DNA from: Parafrankia sp. EUN1f
Lineage (GTDB): Bacteria > Actinomycetota > Actinomycetes > Frankiales > Frankiaceae
Direction of reading: 5' to 3'
Length of the DNA stretch: 64,000 bases
Assembly (NCBI RefSeq): GCF_000177675.1
Contig: NZ_ADGX01000031.1
Location: 1-64,000 of the forward strand
Shown: positions 27,808 through 38,375 of the stretch, in pieces
Layout of the letters: each line of letters begins with the position of its first letter
How positions within the stretch are numbered: position 1 is the stretch's first letter
Notes under the pieces: model-generated
What the model saw: only the letters and a program-made list of their open reading frames with translations
Database searches by the model: none
Told to the model about the DNA's origin: nothing
Translations under genes and position numbers: made by a program

Positions 27808-29415
27808 CTAGCCCAGCGGCAGCGCTGTGGGCGGGCCGCCGCGGGCCGGGCTGAGCAGCAGCGCACCCAGCTGTGAGCGGTCCATCCTGACCCCGACGTG
27901 GTAGTCGCCTGTTGGCAGCTCGGCGCCGAGCGGTACCCGCAGCGCCCGCGGCGCGTCGCCGTCGGCCTGGACGTCCACGACGAGCACCCCGCCTGCGGAC
28001 CCGTCATGGTGGACAGTGATCAGCTCGCCGGCCAGCTCACACCGTTCCAGCGGGACGCCTCCCACCGAGATCACCCGCAGGCTTCCGCCGGTCAGCCGGC
28101 CGGCCAGGACACGGTGGACGCGCAGGCTCACCGTGTGCGGGTAGAGCTCCGTGCCGTGGACCCTCCCCGCGGCGAGTAGCGCGGCTCCCCGCGCAGCCGC
28201 GTGTTCGGAGTCCGCGACCGGCCACACCGGCACCCGCGCCTCTCCGCCGCCGGCGGCTTCAGCTTCGCCGGAGGCTGCCGAGCGGCCAGAGCCGCCGGGC
28301 AGGTCGGCCGGCCAGGCCTCGGCGACCGCCGTCCGGACCGCTTCCACCGCCGCCGGCAGGAAGCCGAGGCCGCCGACGACGACCACCTCCGGCCAGGGGG
28401 CTTCCCCTCCCGGCAGGGCATCCCCGCCTTCCCGCCGGCGCAGGTCACCCCGCCGGCGCAGGTCACCCCGCCGATGCAGCAGCCCGCCGACGGCGGCCCG
28501 CACCGTCTGGGCGACCGGTCCGAACGCGGCCGCCAGCTGGTCCGCGCCCAACTGCCGTCCGGGTCCGAAGACCAGTGCGCTGCCGGCATCCCGGGCGGGA
28601 TCGGCCGTGGTCCCGCCCGCGCCCGTGCCGACCGGCTCCCGGCCGGCGCGTGCACCCCGCAGAAACGTCAGGACCAGGTCGTTCTCCGTCCTGATCGGCA
28701 CCGTGTCCTCGCCGGGGCCGCCGGGGCCGCCGGGTCGGCCGGGACCGGCGCGCCGGACGGCGTCCACGGCAAAACGGCGGCCGGCGTACCCAGGCTGGAT
28801 CCGGCGCTCCAGCAGCCGGACGGTGCCTATGCCCGCCGAGGCCGGGGCGGCGCCAGCCGGGGCGGTGGCGACCTCGACCAGGGCTGCCTCGACCGAGTCC
28901 GCGCCGATGTCACAGACCAGCACGAGGCGCCCCGGGATCCCCGGCCCCCCGTCCACCGCGAGCTGGTCAGCCCGGACGGCCGCGGCGCACACCGCCGTGC
29001 TGTGGACGGCGACGGCGTCCTGGGGCAGCCCCAGCCCGGCCGCCAACGCCTGCTGGAGCCGGGTCCGGACCTGCGCTCCGGAGTCGGTCGCGAAGCAGTC
29101 ACCGGTCACGGCGACGGCGAGGCCGGCGACGGACCGCAGATCCCACGGGCCGGCCTCACCCGCGATCGTGATCTCGCTTTCCGCGGCCAGCGTCGCGAGG
29201 AGGTCCCACCCGGCCGCCACCGGACTGCGCGGTCGCGCAGCGGCGGGACCGGTGACCATCCACGCCCCGGCCCGGCCGCCGCCGGCGCCAGGCCCAGCGT
29301 CGGTGGCGGTGTCGGTGGCGGCGTCGGTGGCGGCGTCGGCGTCCAGGATGACGAGCCTGGTGAACTGGGTGCCGAGGTCGACGCCCGCCCGGCGGCCCGG
29401 TGGCCTGGCGCTCAT
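27808..29415 (-). CDS. Hsp70-like (actin-fold) ATPase domain protein
   Basis: A 535-residue protein with the Hsp70/actin-type nucleotide-binding fold. Phosphate-1 is GVDLGTQFTRLVILDAD at residues ~11-27, phosphate-2 is VLVCDIGADSVEAALVEV, and the adenosine motif VVVVGGLGFLPAAVEAV comes near 350. The substrate-binding half of DnaK is reduced to a beta-rich C-terminal ~140 residues (VSLRVHRVLAG to the end). Low-complexity inserts (GGPGGPG; tandem RRGDL) interrupt the ATPase. Its first bases overlap the GAP1-like stop by 4 bp (ATGA type), making it the last gene of the locus B operon. I infer a chaperone-like NTPase that monitors or remodels the GAP1/GTPase complex. Confidence 0.72.
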   Translation of the reverse strand: MSARPPGRRAGVDLGTQFTRLVILDADAATDAATDTATDAGPGAGGGRAGAWMVTGPAAARPRSPVAAGWDLLATLAAESEITIAGEAGPWDLRSVAGLAVAVTGDCFATDSGAQVRTRLQQALAAGLGLPQDAVAVHSTAVCAAAVRADQLAVDGGPGIPGRLVLVCDIGADSVEAALVEVATAPAGAAPASAGIGTVRLLERRIQPGYAGRRFAVDAVRRAGPGRPGGPGGPGEDTVPIRTENDLVLTFLRGARAGREPVGTGAGGTTADPARDAGSALVFGPGRQLGADQLAAAFGPVAQTVRAAVGGLLHRRGDLRRRGDLRRREGGDALPGGEAPWPEVVVVGGLGFLPAAVEAVRTAVAEAWPADLPGGSGRSAASGEAEAAGGGEARVPVWPVADSEHAAARGAALLAAGRVHGTELYPHTVSLRVHRVLAGRLTGGSLRVISVGGVPLERCELAGELITVHHDGSAGGVLVVDVQADGDAPRALRVPLGAELPTGDYHVGVRMDRSQLGALLLSPARGGPPTALPLG

Positions 29416-32400
29416 CTGGGCGGCCCCGCCACCGCGGCGGCACTCGAACCGGCGGCCCCGCTCCGCAGGAACGAGTCCACCAGCGCTGGGCGAGTGTGTT
29501 GCAGGGCCCTCAGCAGCTGGGCGAACCGGTCCGCAGGCCCGTGCCGTTCGCCGTAGCGGGCGATCTGCAGCGCGGCCAACAGCGCATCATCCCCATGGAC
29601 TGCCAGCAGCCGCAGATCGATCGGCGCGGGACGCGGGGTCGCCAGCGCCTGGAAGACGGCCAGCGGCGGCGGCAGCTGCCCGCTCGGCGGAGTGAGCCAG
29701 CGGAGCCATCCGCCCTGCGCGGCGTTCAGCGCCGCGAAGCTGCCCGACCGGGTGAGGTGGACGATCCAGGAGACCGCGGCCTCGGGCAGCTCCTGCAGCG
29801 CCGCCCGGACGGTCTCTCCTCCGCCGGAGAGCTGCAGCAGCAGGAGCGCTCCCGCGTGCGTGCGTGCCACCCGGTCGGTGTCCCTCCCGTCGCCGCGGAT
29901 CAGTCGGGCGAGGATGCCGTCGAGGCGCTGGAACGTCTCGAGGCGGTTGGCGAACACGACGGCGTCCTGCAGGTCCGCCATGGTGCCGCCGGAGAGCAGG
30001 ATCCGCAGGGCGTCGGCCTCCTCGGGCTCCCGGGCGAACCTGCCGGCCATCGCCGCCCGCCGTCGGCTGCGGGCCTTCTCCAGGCTTTTGCTGGCCGGCA
30101 GCGGGGAGACGAAGGCCGGGTTCGTGTCGGTGAGCACGTCGAGCAGGTCCTCGGCCTGGTCGACGTCCAGTGGGTCACGCCAGGTGGACAACGCGTGGAC
30201 CAGGCCGGCGGTGTCCTGGAAGAGGGCGCGGGCCGCCAGCAGGCGGCGGAAGTACTCACGGCCGTAGCCGCTCGGCGGCTCCGCGGCTTCCGGCAGGTCA
30301 CCCCAGCGCACCAGCAGCCTCGACTGCCCGCTGGAGATCTGCGCCTGGGTGGTGAAGGCCAGCCGGAAGGGGGTCGGGTCGTCGGCCGCGGTGGTCACGG
30401 CCATCCCGGCGAGCATTCCGGCCGGTAGCAGGGCCAGCACCGCCTCGATGAAGCGCAGGCGCTGCTCGGTGGTCAGGGCCGGCGGTGCGCCGACCACAGA
30501 CACGGGCCCGCCGAGCAGCCCCGCGGCGACGGCGGCAACCGCGCCGAAGCCGAACGCGTCGACGTCCTGGGCACCCAGGCGCTGGTCGGCGGCGACGAGT
30601 TGCAGCCGGCTCGGCCGGGTGCCGGACGCGGCCGAGGCCGAGGCCGCGAGGCCCAGGCCGGTGATGCCGACCCCCGATTCCAGGAACCGCTCGAAGCCGG
30701 TGTGGCAGCACCAGTCCGCGCCGCGCACCGCGAGCCGCCCACCGCCGTCACCGAACAGCACCAACCCGTCGGACGTCCCGCCCGGCGGACCGTCGCGGCG
30801 CACGCCGGGGGCGTACAGCCGCGCGAGCTCCCAGATTCCGCGGCCGTCCGCCGAGGCGGGCGGCGGTGACGGGGCCGGATCGACCCAGCCGGCACCGAGC
30901 GGGACGCGGGTGCCCGCGGCCAGTCGGGACGACGGGTCGTCCGGCACCTCCTCGCCGTCGGTGGGCTCCGTGTTCCGGCGGAGCAGCCGGCGGCGGGCTT
31001 TGGGCTCGCCGATCAGCCTGCCGAGCCGCTGTCGCTCGTCGGCGCGGCGGTCCGGCCACAGCTCGTCCAGGGCAGCCGTCCAGGTCCTGCGGCGAGCGAC
31101 GCTGAACGGGGCCCGGTTGGCTTCGGCCCACAGCCATTCCTCGAGCGCCGGTGTCAGCGCCTCGGCCCGGCCGCTCCACCCGGCGAGCCGGACGACGGTC
31201 AGCACCGCCGCCTCACCGATCCCGTCCGCGGCGCCGACCGCGGCGAGATCCGGGTGGCCGACGGACTCCTGGCTGTTGCCGCCCAGCGCGCGGAACGGAC
31301 GCAGCACCGCGTCGGTCTGTGGCTGCCCGGCGGCGGCCAGCCACTCCACCAGCTGGAGCAGCCCGGGCACCCCCCGACTGGCGAAGTACCGCACCAGCAC
31401 CTGCAGGGTGCGCGCCGGGCTGGCGGCGAGCCCGTTCCGGACCGGGGCCCAGGTCGCCCGGTCCCCGGTCGCCCCTCCGTGCTCCCGGATGATGTCCGCC
31501 GCAAGCTCGACCGCGTCCGCCGGCGGCGGATCGTCGTCCGCTCCCGGCTCCAGCAGCCCGCCGACGATCGCGGCGAACATCGCTTCGGGCGCACCCTGCA
31601 GGTGCGAGGCCAGGTCCCGGTATTCCCGCCCACCCGCGGCGCAGAGCCGGACCACGAGGTCGACCACCGCCGGGGCCAGCGCCGGGGCCCAGTGGCGCGC
31701 GACCAGGGTGAGATCCTCCGGCCGGGCGAAGGGCAGCAGCAACGGGACGAGGACGCCGGTCGGGTCCGCCGGCGCGGGCAGGGCGGCCAGATGCCGACGG
31801 AGGTGCTCCGGGCCTGCCTTCCCGGCGGCGAACCGGGTGGCCAGGTCCAGCGCGGCGGTCTCCGTGAGAGCCTGGAAGATCTCCCCGGGCCGACTGAAGC
31901 TGCGCGGCGTGGTGTCCTCGGCGAGCCATCCCAGGACTGTGCGCAACCCGCCGTCGCCGTCGCCGCCGCCGTGAATGTGGTCGTGGCCGATCCCGTGGTC
32001 GTGGCCCGCGTCGTGGCCGAGCCCGTGACCGGCGCCGCGGTCAGCCGGCCGGTTGCCGTCGATCAGGTACGCCAGCAGGGAGGCGTAGCGGGGAGCCCAT
32101 TCGTCGTTCGGGTTCGGCGGGCCGAACCGCGGGGGGCCGTCGGGTCGACCTGCCGGCCGGTGCCGCCGAGGTCCTGTCCGAACGCGACGCGCAGCCGGTG
32201 GCTGGTCGCGACGTCGACCCAGGTCCCGACGGCGAGAGCGCCCTCGGCGCCGGCCGGCAGCAGTGCGGCCACCAGATCGAGAAAGGCGATCCGGGCCGAA
32301 TGGCTGGCCAGCTCGGGGACGGGACGCACCACGACCGGACCGTCCAGTGCCAACGCGGCGGTCACGACCGCGCCGCGCAGCAAGCGCAGGGCCGGGCTGG

Positions 32401-32881
32401 CCAGGGCACCCTCCCGGCGAGGCGGCGACGCGGCGGGGTGCAGGGACAGCGCCTGGCCGCCCGTGACCTCGGGAAGCCGGCGCAGATGGCTCACGGTCGC
32501 CACCCGCACCGCCTCGTACAGCGCCGTGAAACTCCCCAGGTGACGGCGGAAGTCGTCCAGCGGCAGGCAGAAGAAGCGGGTGGGGATGACGACCCGGCCG
32601 GTGGCGTCGACCGCCCTGGTCGGGTCCGCGGGCCATTCGCGGATCGCGACTCCCACGTAGGGCGTCTCGCCGGACGTCGCGGCGGTGAAGGTGATCCACG
32701 GCAGCGCGTCCGGCTCGCCCGCGCGCTCACCGGCCGGCGAGCCGGGCGAGAAATGCTGGATGATGCGTTCCAGCGTCGCCGGTCGAAGCCGGGCCCCTCC
32801 GGCGCACAGGATCTGGTAGTCCTCGCGCTGCCCGGGCTCCTTGCCCAGCAGCGCCCATTCGAAGCCGACGGTGTCGGTCAC
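29412..32881 (-). CDS. GTPase-associated protein (GAP1-like), large form, frameshifted
   Basis: A GAP1-like protein split over two frames. ATG 32881 (overlapping the GTPase stop as ATGA) begins FEWALLGKEPGQREDYQIL and reads to about 32136. There a G6 tract (32131-32136; C6 on the coding strand) lacks one base relative to the frame that continues GPPNPNDEWAPRY to 29412. With one extra C the product is about 1,156 residues. The N-terminal modules match the 16471-18567 protein. The module RIAFLDLVAALLPAG to RLRVAF recurs near residue 810 as RLRFIEAVLALLPAG to RLAFTT, so the protein is internally duplicated. A His/Gly/Asp-rich stretch (near 31985-32035) interrupts it. No membrane anchor. Assembly error, slippage or true inactivation cannot be separated here. 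Confidence 0.6.
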
Positions 32882-33999
32882 CGGCGCTCCCCGTTGATCC
32901 GGGTCACCAGGCCCACGACCGGCTCCAGGACGTTCATCGGCGCCACCCGGCCGCGGATGCGGGGCACCCCACCGGTCATCACGACGTTCGAGTAGTCGAC
33001 GGGGTTGAACCTGCCGTCCGGGCCGGCGAACAACCCGATGGAGGAAGTCGCGTAGTAGCGAACCCGCGACGGGTCGAAGAATCCGCCGATCGCGTCTCGT
33101 AGATGGGATGCGCCGGTCGATCTGGTGCAGAGCTGCTCGAAATAGCGATGGGCGACATCGCTTTCGATCCTGGGCGGCCCCGATCCGTTGGCCAGCGTGT
33201 TGAGCTTGCCGTCCAGGGCGACTCCGAGCACCCGGGGGTCGTCGAACTTCGTGACGCAGACGGCGAGGTGGTGCGGCAACAGCCCACCCCGGCTTCGCCG
33301 CGCGGCGCGGACCTTCTCGAGCACCCGGTTGATCATGGCATCGAAATAGGCGTAGTTGTCGCCGTCCGCGCGGTCCCGCTCCCGGATCGGGTCGAAGAGA
33401 AGGACGATCCCGTCGCAGCGGACGAGATGGTCGACCAGCTCTTCGTGCTGCGCCGCGCCCCGGTCCGGAGGGCGGCGAGCCGGGATCGGCGCGCTGGTCT
33501 CGTCGTCGTCGAACCTCAGCCCGTCGTCCTCGACGCCACCACTGCCGCCGCTTCCGCTTCCGCCGTCCAGGGCGCTGATCTCACTGCCGCCGATTCCGCC
33601 GCCCCGGTAATACAGCGCGCCGGAGACGTCCAGGAAGTCGAGGGTGAAATCGATCGGCGGCGTGCGCTCAGGCCTCGGCCGCGCGGGATTCGAGCCCGGC
33701 CGCAGCACCCGGCCCTCGAAGATGAGCCGCAACGGTGTGTTGGCCAGCGTTGCCGGAGGGAAACGGTGGTCCTGGACCAGGGTGCTCCGCAGCCTTTCCA
33801 ATGCGCTTCCGGTCGCCGCGTCCGCGCTGGTGATGGTCCAGCGGACGTGTCTGCCCCCAGGCTCGCGGGGCTTGTGCTGGATGGCGGCCAGCTGCATGGC
33901 AGCCATCAGGGTCGTCTTCCCACTGCTCGTCGCCCCCCAGAGCCCGAGGCGCACCCGGCCCTGGGGCGACGGGCGCGGGCCCGCCGGCGGACGCGTCAA
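32878..33999 (-). CDS. P-loop GTPase of locus B
   Basis: A 373-residue GTPase paralogous to the 15300-16460 gene product. The P-loop GATSSGKT lies at residues 22-29. The G3-like motif is DVSG in LDFLDVSGALY, the strand DGIVLLFDP follows, and the G4 position reads TKFD (NKxD with Asn replaced by Thr) in CVTKFDDPRV; ATSSIGLF comes near residue 320. A Gly/Ser-rich insert follows G3. TTG 33999 overlaps the upstream stop as TTGA; the open frame back to 34272 is shadow of the zinc-ribbon gene. It overlaps the GAP1-like gene by 4 bp, so all three are translationally coupled. Nucleotide preference is less certain than for its paralogue because of the TKxD change. Confidence 0.83.
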   Translation of the reverse strand: MTRPPAGPRPSPQGRVRLGLWGATSSGKTTLMAAMQLAAIQHKPREPGGRHVRWTITSADAATGSALERLRSTLVQDHRFPPATLANTPLRLIFEGRVLRPGSNPARPRPERTPPIDFTLDFLDVSGALYYRGGGIGGSEISALDGGSGSGGSGGVEDDGLRFDDDETSAPIPARRPPDRGAAQHEELVDHLVRCDGIVLLFDPIRERDRADGDNYAYFDAMINRVLEKVRAARRSRGGLLPHHLAVCVTKFDDPRVLGVALDGKLNTLANGSGPPRIESDVAHRYFEQLCTRSTGASHLRDAIGGFFDPSRVRYYATSSIGLFAGPDGRFNPVDYSNVVMTGGVPRIRGRVAPMNVLEPVVGLVTRINGERR

Positions 34000-36041
34000 C
34001 GCGGGCCGCCCGGTGACGCGACGCCCGACGCCGGTGCCAGCGGCAGTGGCAGCGGCTGCCCGGCGGACCCGGCGAACAGCCCCAGCGCGTCGGCCACCTC
34101 CTGCGCGGAAGCCGTCTCGAGCAGGAACAGCGCGTCCGCACCCAGCACCCGCCAGACCGCACCGGCCCCGGACGGACCACCGGCACGCCCACCGCCACCC
34201 GCACCGAATCCGAAACCGGCGCCGAAACCGACGCCGGAGCCGGAGCCGGCCAGGAACGCTTCCTGCCCGCAAACGGCCACCCGACGCGGGCGCTGCACAG
34301 TGGCCAGGCTGTCCATGAGTGTTCTCCAGTCGTGCCGGTCCAGGCAGGGGAGCGTAAGATCATCGGGTCGCTGCCTCGGTGGATGCGGAGGCCTGGCGGC
34401 GACGGTCACCAGCGCGCGGGCAGCCCCCGGCCGCCACGGCAGCCGGGCCGCCACAGCCAGCGCGTCCTCCAACGGGGCGGCGAGGTCGTGCTGGGGAACG
34501 CTCGGGCCCCACTCCCGCAGCGCCACCCGGACCTGCAGGCCCGCTGCCGGTCCGACGGTCCGCACCACCTGCCCCTGGTCAGGCCACCCCTGGCCCAGGT
34601 AGTCGTGGTCGTCGTAGCCGAGCACCACGAAGCGGACCGCGTCGGCGTCGGGATGCTCGGCCACGACCAGGGCGATCAGCTCGTCGACCAGCCCCAGTCG
34701 GCGCAGCACGTCCTGCGCCGTTCCCGCCATCTCCACCAGGCAGACCACGTCCACCGGGTCCGCGCCGTAACGTTGCGGGACGCCGGCCAGCAGCTCCGGC
34801 CAGCCCGGATTGTGGACCCGGATTCCGGCCGGTTCGAGGAAGCGGATCCGGCCCGGCCCGTCCAGGGCGAACCGCAGTCGCAGGTCGGCCCGCGGGGTCG
34901 CCGCGACCCAGCCGACCGTGATCGGTGCCCAGCCGTCCGGATGCGGTTCGGCGCCGGCCAACCCGCCCGCGCCGGTCACCCCGCCCGCGACGATCACCAA
35001 CGCCAGCTCGGGCGGGGCGGTGGCCGGCACCGAGACGGTGACCTCGGCGGTGGGAGGCTGCCCGTCGGTGATGACGGTGCCGGGCGGGAAGAGCGTCCGG
35101 GTGGTGAGGCGCACCCCGCGGGTGACCCGGTCGACGTCCGCCACGACCAGCCCGTAGCCGACGGCGAGCGGCAGCTTCCGGCGCGCGGCCTCAAGTGCGG
35201 TGGCGAAACTCTCCCGAGGCCGGGCCCGGGCCTGCTGGACCGCCGGCGCGCCATCGGCCCGGCCCGACCCGTCGGCCCGACCCAGCTCGTCGGCCAGGGC
35301 GTCCGCGACCTGGCTGGTCACCGGCCAGTCGACCGCCGGCCGGATCAGCAGGATCTCGGTGGCCAGCGTCTCGGCCACCGCGGCGAGCACCGGCACCAGC
35401 GAACCGGGCGTGATGTCCTCCTCCAGACCCGCCGCGAGGCGCAGGCGGCGGGCGTCGGGGTCCGTGGGCAGGGCTGGCAGCAGGTCCGGCCAGGCCCACT
35501 CCCGGGCGGCCGCCAGCCGGCCGGGCTGACCGTCGAAGCCGGTGGTCAGCGCGCTGACGACGACGGCGTCGGGCCGCAGCTCGATGACCGCGATCCGTGC
35601 GGGGCCACCCGAGGCCATCCGCCGCAGCAGCGGGCCGAGCACGGTCTCGGGCTCCCGCAGACCCGGCCGGTCGGCCGCCGCGGCCTCCGGGGTGGCGGCC
35701 AGCTCGGCCAGCTCAACCAGCTCGGCGGCGAGTTCCGTGGCGGTTCTGTCCCCGCCGCGGATGAACGCGGCGATACGGACCGGCAGATCGGGGTCGGGCT
35801 GCTCCGTCGCGGCCAGCACCCGGGCGGCGGACCGCAGGTCGTGGCCGCACCTGGCCTGCGCCAGCCGCGTGTCGAACGCCTGTCGCAGCTGTGCCGTGAT
35901 CTCGCCGAGCACCTGAGGGCTCCGCAGCTGCCAGCCGCACCGCGGGCAGGTTGTGTCCCGCTCCGCCACCCGCCGCCGGCACACCGGACAGCCCACCGCG
36001 GCCTCGGCCGCGCTCCAGCTCACCGCGTCGTCGTCCCTCAT
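33996..36041 (-). CDS. Zinc-ribbon protein of the GTPase locus, possible degenerate vWA-like domain
   Basis: A 681-residue protein. The N-terminus is a four-Cys zinc ribbon (Cys18, Cys21, Cys32, Cys35: GCPVCRRR and TCPRCGW). A middle region (about 130-260) looks like a Rossmann-type repeat (RIAVIELRPDAVVVSALTTG, then ILLIRPAVDWPV). Near 330-430 there is beta-rich sequence, and near 440-500 a vWA-like strand pattern (DVVCLVEMAGTAQDVLRRL; AVRFVVLGYDDHDYLG) lacking a clear MIDAS. The C-terminus is Gly-rich (FGAGFGFGAGGGG). It precedes the GTPase with a 4-bp overlap. Known GTPase systems often include vWA and zinc-ribbon adaptors; that parallel is the basis for the guess. Confidence 0.6.
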   Translation of the reverse strand: MRDDDAVSWSAAEAAVGCPVCRRRVAERDTTCPRCGWQLRSPQVLGEITAQLRQAFDTRLAQARCGHDLRSAARVLAATEQPDPDLPVRIAAFIRGGDRTATELAAELVELAELAATPEAAAADRPGLREPETVLGPLLRRMASGGPARIAVIELRPDAVVVSALTTGFDGQPGRLAAAREWAWPDLLPALPTDPDARRLRLAAGLEEDITPGSLVPVLAAVAETLATEILLIRPAVDWPVTSQVADALADELGRADGSGRADGAPAVQQARARPRESFATALEAARRKLPLAVGYGLVVADVDRVTRGVRLTTRTLFPPGTVITDGQPPTAEVTVSVPATAPPELALVIVAGGVTGAGGLAGAEPHPDGWAPITVGWVAATPRADLRLRFALDGPGRIRFLEPAGIRVHNPGWPELLAGVPQRYGADPVDVVCLVEMAGTAQDVLRRLGLVDELIALVVAEHPDADAVRFVVLGYDDHDYLGQGWPDQGQVVRTVGPAAGLQVRVALREWGPSVPQHDLAAPLEDALAVAARLPWRPGAARALVTVAARPPHPPRQRPDDLTLPCLDRHDWRTLMDSLATVQRPRRVAVCGQEAFLAGSGSGVGFGAGFGFGAGGGGRAGGPSGAGAVWRVLGADALFLLETASAQEVADALGLFAGSAGQPLPLPLAPASGVASPGGPR

Positions 36042-36171
36042 GAGTCGTCGAAGTCAGCCGTCCGGCCGGCTCCCCGTCACGCGCCGGCGGTACACACCCG
36101 CCGGTCTCGCCCGCGGGCAGCAGGGCCCGGGCCGCGGGCCGCGAGCCCGGGGCCCGGTCACGCCTGGCTGG

Positions 36172-37779
36172 TCAGTTCCGCCACTGGCCGTAGCCGTTGC
36201 CGGAATCGCCGTCGAAGAACGGGCCTGAGGGCGGGATCGGCTCGTTGCTCGGGTAGGGCTGGTACTGGTCCCCGCTGGGGTGCTGCCCGGTGGAGACCTG
36301 CTGCAGCCCGATCCGACCCAGCAGGTTGTCGAGCCGCGACCGCCGGGGCGGCGGGACCGGCCGCGCCGGAGCGGGGCGCCGCGGCGAGAACGCCGTCGGA
36401 TTCATGTAGGCCTGCGGGTTGCGCCTCGCATCCCGGGTCATCCGGCGTTTGAGCTGGTTGAGGGCGGCCTCGCTGGCGTGCTCGGCCGCCTCGGTCTGTA
36501 TCTCCAGGCCGATGGCCCGCCGTCGGTGCAGCCCGGCGTTCGCCATGATCGCGGCCGCCCGCCGGTGCCGGATGCGCTCCTCCTCGGCCCGCAGCCGGCT
36601 CTTCCCGTCGAGGGCGACCGCCTGCTCGTAGTCGTTCGCCGGGCCGACGGAGATGATGAACTTGACGATGATCGGCAGGCACTCGATCGCCGTGATGAAC
36701 ACCAGCAGGAACCGGTGCGCGAGGCCCAGGGCCGGCCGGTGCGCGGTCAGGTTGTCCAGCGCCTCGATGCGGATCAGCAGGCCGTTCTCCTTGCCGTTCT
36801 CCTTGCGGAAGTTCGCGATGGCCGCCGTGCGTGCCGTCCTGAGGTCCGTGAGCTCGGTCTCGACCGTCTTCAGCCGGCCCTTCGCGGTGTTCTGCGCCGC
36901 GCCCCTGGTGTCGGTGGCCTTTGACCGCGCGGTCGCCTGGGCGGTGGTGAGCTGGCCGTTCAGCACGCTGAGCTCATCGCGGTACCGATCCCGGAGCGCC
37001 ACCTTCTCCGCGTAGGCCGGGCCGCGGCCGACCTTGCCGCTGCCGCAGGTTCCCTCGTTCTCGCAGATGACGGCCTGCTCGGCGGCGTCGTACTGCTGCT
37101 GCTTGGTGTCGACCAGCTTCTGTATGCGCGCGACGTCGGGGTCCGTGCTGACGTCCACGGTGTCGGTGCTGGTGTCGATCGTGGCCTGCAGCGTTTTCTG
37201 CTCCGCTTCCAGCGCCTTGATCCGCATGCCGCGCTCGTCGGTCTGCGTGGTGGCCAGGAATTCGCTGTCCCGCTCGCTGCGCATGAGCGAGAGCTCGGTC
37301 GTGATCTCCGCCTCGAAGATTCGCAGCACGAGCGGCGTCGAGATCACGACGCCGATCAGTATCGCGAGGGCGAGCCGGGGAATCGCGATCGGCAGAATCT
37401 GATACCAGTGGTCCCGGCGCTGCATCGAGACGACCAGCCACCGGTCGAGGCTCATGATGGCGAAACCCCAGGCCACCCCGAGCAGCAGATAGAAGAACGG
37501 GCTCAGGCCCAGCGCCATCCGGAGGGCGAAGGCGCAGGAGATACCGGCCATGGTCGACGTGGTGAGCACGGCGGCGCCGATGCCCACGTACTTCGGGACG
37601 TCGGAGGGAAAACGGTCCAGAATATCGGTGTTGGCGCCGGAGAGCCATAGCAGCACCCGGGTCGGACGCGACCGGCGCTTGCCGCCCTCATCCCACGGGT
37701 CCTCGTCAGGCAGACCGCCCGGCCAGGAACCCCCGGAAAGCCCTGACCCCGGGTCCTGCGAAAAACTGTCGTTCGGCAT
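36172..37779 (-). CDS. DUF4407-family membrane protein with long coiled coil
   Basis: A 535-residue membrane protein with DUF4407 features. An acidic, Gly-rich N-terminus is followed by membrane segments near 65-90, 95-113 and 128-150 (TSTMAGISCAFALRMALGL; FFYLLLGVAWGFAIMSLDRW). A ~190-residue coiled coil rich in Glu/Lys/Thr (180-350) follows, then a fourth segment near 350-385 (FLLVFITAIECLPIIVKFII) and an Arg-rich tail. The SLDRW motif after segment 2 is typical of the family. The two Cys in the loop (CENEGTCGSG) could form a disulfide outside the membrane. It is the first gene of locus B, 130 bp before the zinc-ribbon gene. Membrane platform or sensor is inferred. Confidence 0.82.
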   Translation of the reverse strand: MPNDSFSQDPGSGLSGGSWPGGLPDEDPWDEGGKRRSRPTRVLLWLSGANTDILDRFPSDVPKYVGIGAAVLTTSTMAGISCAFALRMALGLSPFFYLLLGVAWGFAIMSLDRWLVVSMQRRDHWYQILPIAIPRLALAILIGVVISTPLVLRIFEAEITTELSLMRSERDSEFLATTQTDERGMRIKALEAEQKTLQATIDTSTDTVDVSTDPDVARIQKLVDTKQQQYDAAEQAVICENEGTCGSGKVGRGPAYAEKVALRDRYRDELSVLNGQLTTAQATARSKATDTRGAAQNTAKGRLKTVETELTDLRTARTAAIANFRKENGKENGLLIRIEALDNLTAHRPALGLAHRFLLVFITAIECLPIIVKFIISVGPANDYEQAVALDGKSRLRAEEERIRHRRAAAIMANAGLHRRRAIGLEIQTEAAEHASEAALNQLKRRMTRDARRNPQAYMNPTAFSPRRPAPARPVPPPRRSRLDNLLGRIGLQQVSTGQHPSGDQYQPYPSNEPIPPSGPFFDGDSGNGYGQWRN

Positions 37780-38375
37780 GACGCTCCCCGTTTACGCCAT
37801 CTGTCGGTGTGGGTGGCCGGTGGCCCGCCCAGCCCGATGTCGAGGTGCCCCTCAGAGCCCCGCCCGCATTCCCCCACAGCCGCGGAGGCCGGCGGGAGGC
37901 GTACCGGCACCCGCCGGCCGGCGGCCTTGCCGCGCCACCCGACCACTCCCCTCCCCCGCGGGCCCTCCGCGGGGCGACCGACCACCACTCCCGCACAGAC
38001 CGCTCAGGCCGATGCAGCTCAGGCGAACGCAGCTCGGGCCGATGCACCCGACACCCGTATACCGACTCTCGGAATGAACGTACCGCACACCGCGGGCAAA
38101 TCACAGCCGAGGTCGGGGCGCGAGCCCGGTCTATAACCGAACCAGCAGGCAGCGCCTTTGCCTCATAGCAACCACGGCTCGCCGCGAAGCCGGCGACCAC
38201 GCACCCGCTACACCCCCACCCACGGTTGCCCTCGCTTTGAGAAATCCACCGGACTACGGACCGGAAGACCACGGCATCAACCGGCCGGCGGGCCCGCGAG
38301 CACCCCGGACAGGCTCCGGCCGGGCTCCGAGCGGGCCCCGGACAGGGCCCGGTCAGCCACTATGATGGCTGCACT
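37780..38375. promoter_or_regulatory. 596-bp divergent region between DUF4407 and kinase-WD40 genes
   Basis: No coding content is apparent. It separates two outward-facing units, so both promoters should be here. Bases 38010-38055 carry short imperfect repeats (GATGCAGCTCAGG, AACGCAGCTCGGG, GATGCACCCG). Before the kinase start a CCGGACAGG-like unit is repeated (38308-38355) and TATGATGG lies at 38360. No ribosome site or riboswitch fold is obvious. Confidence 0.35.
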
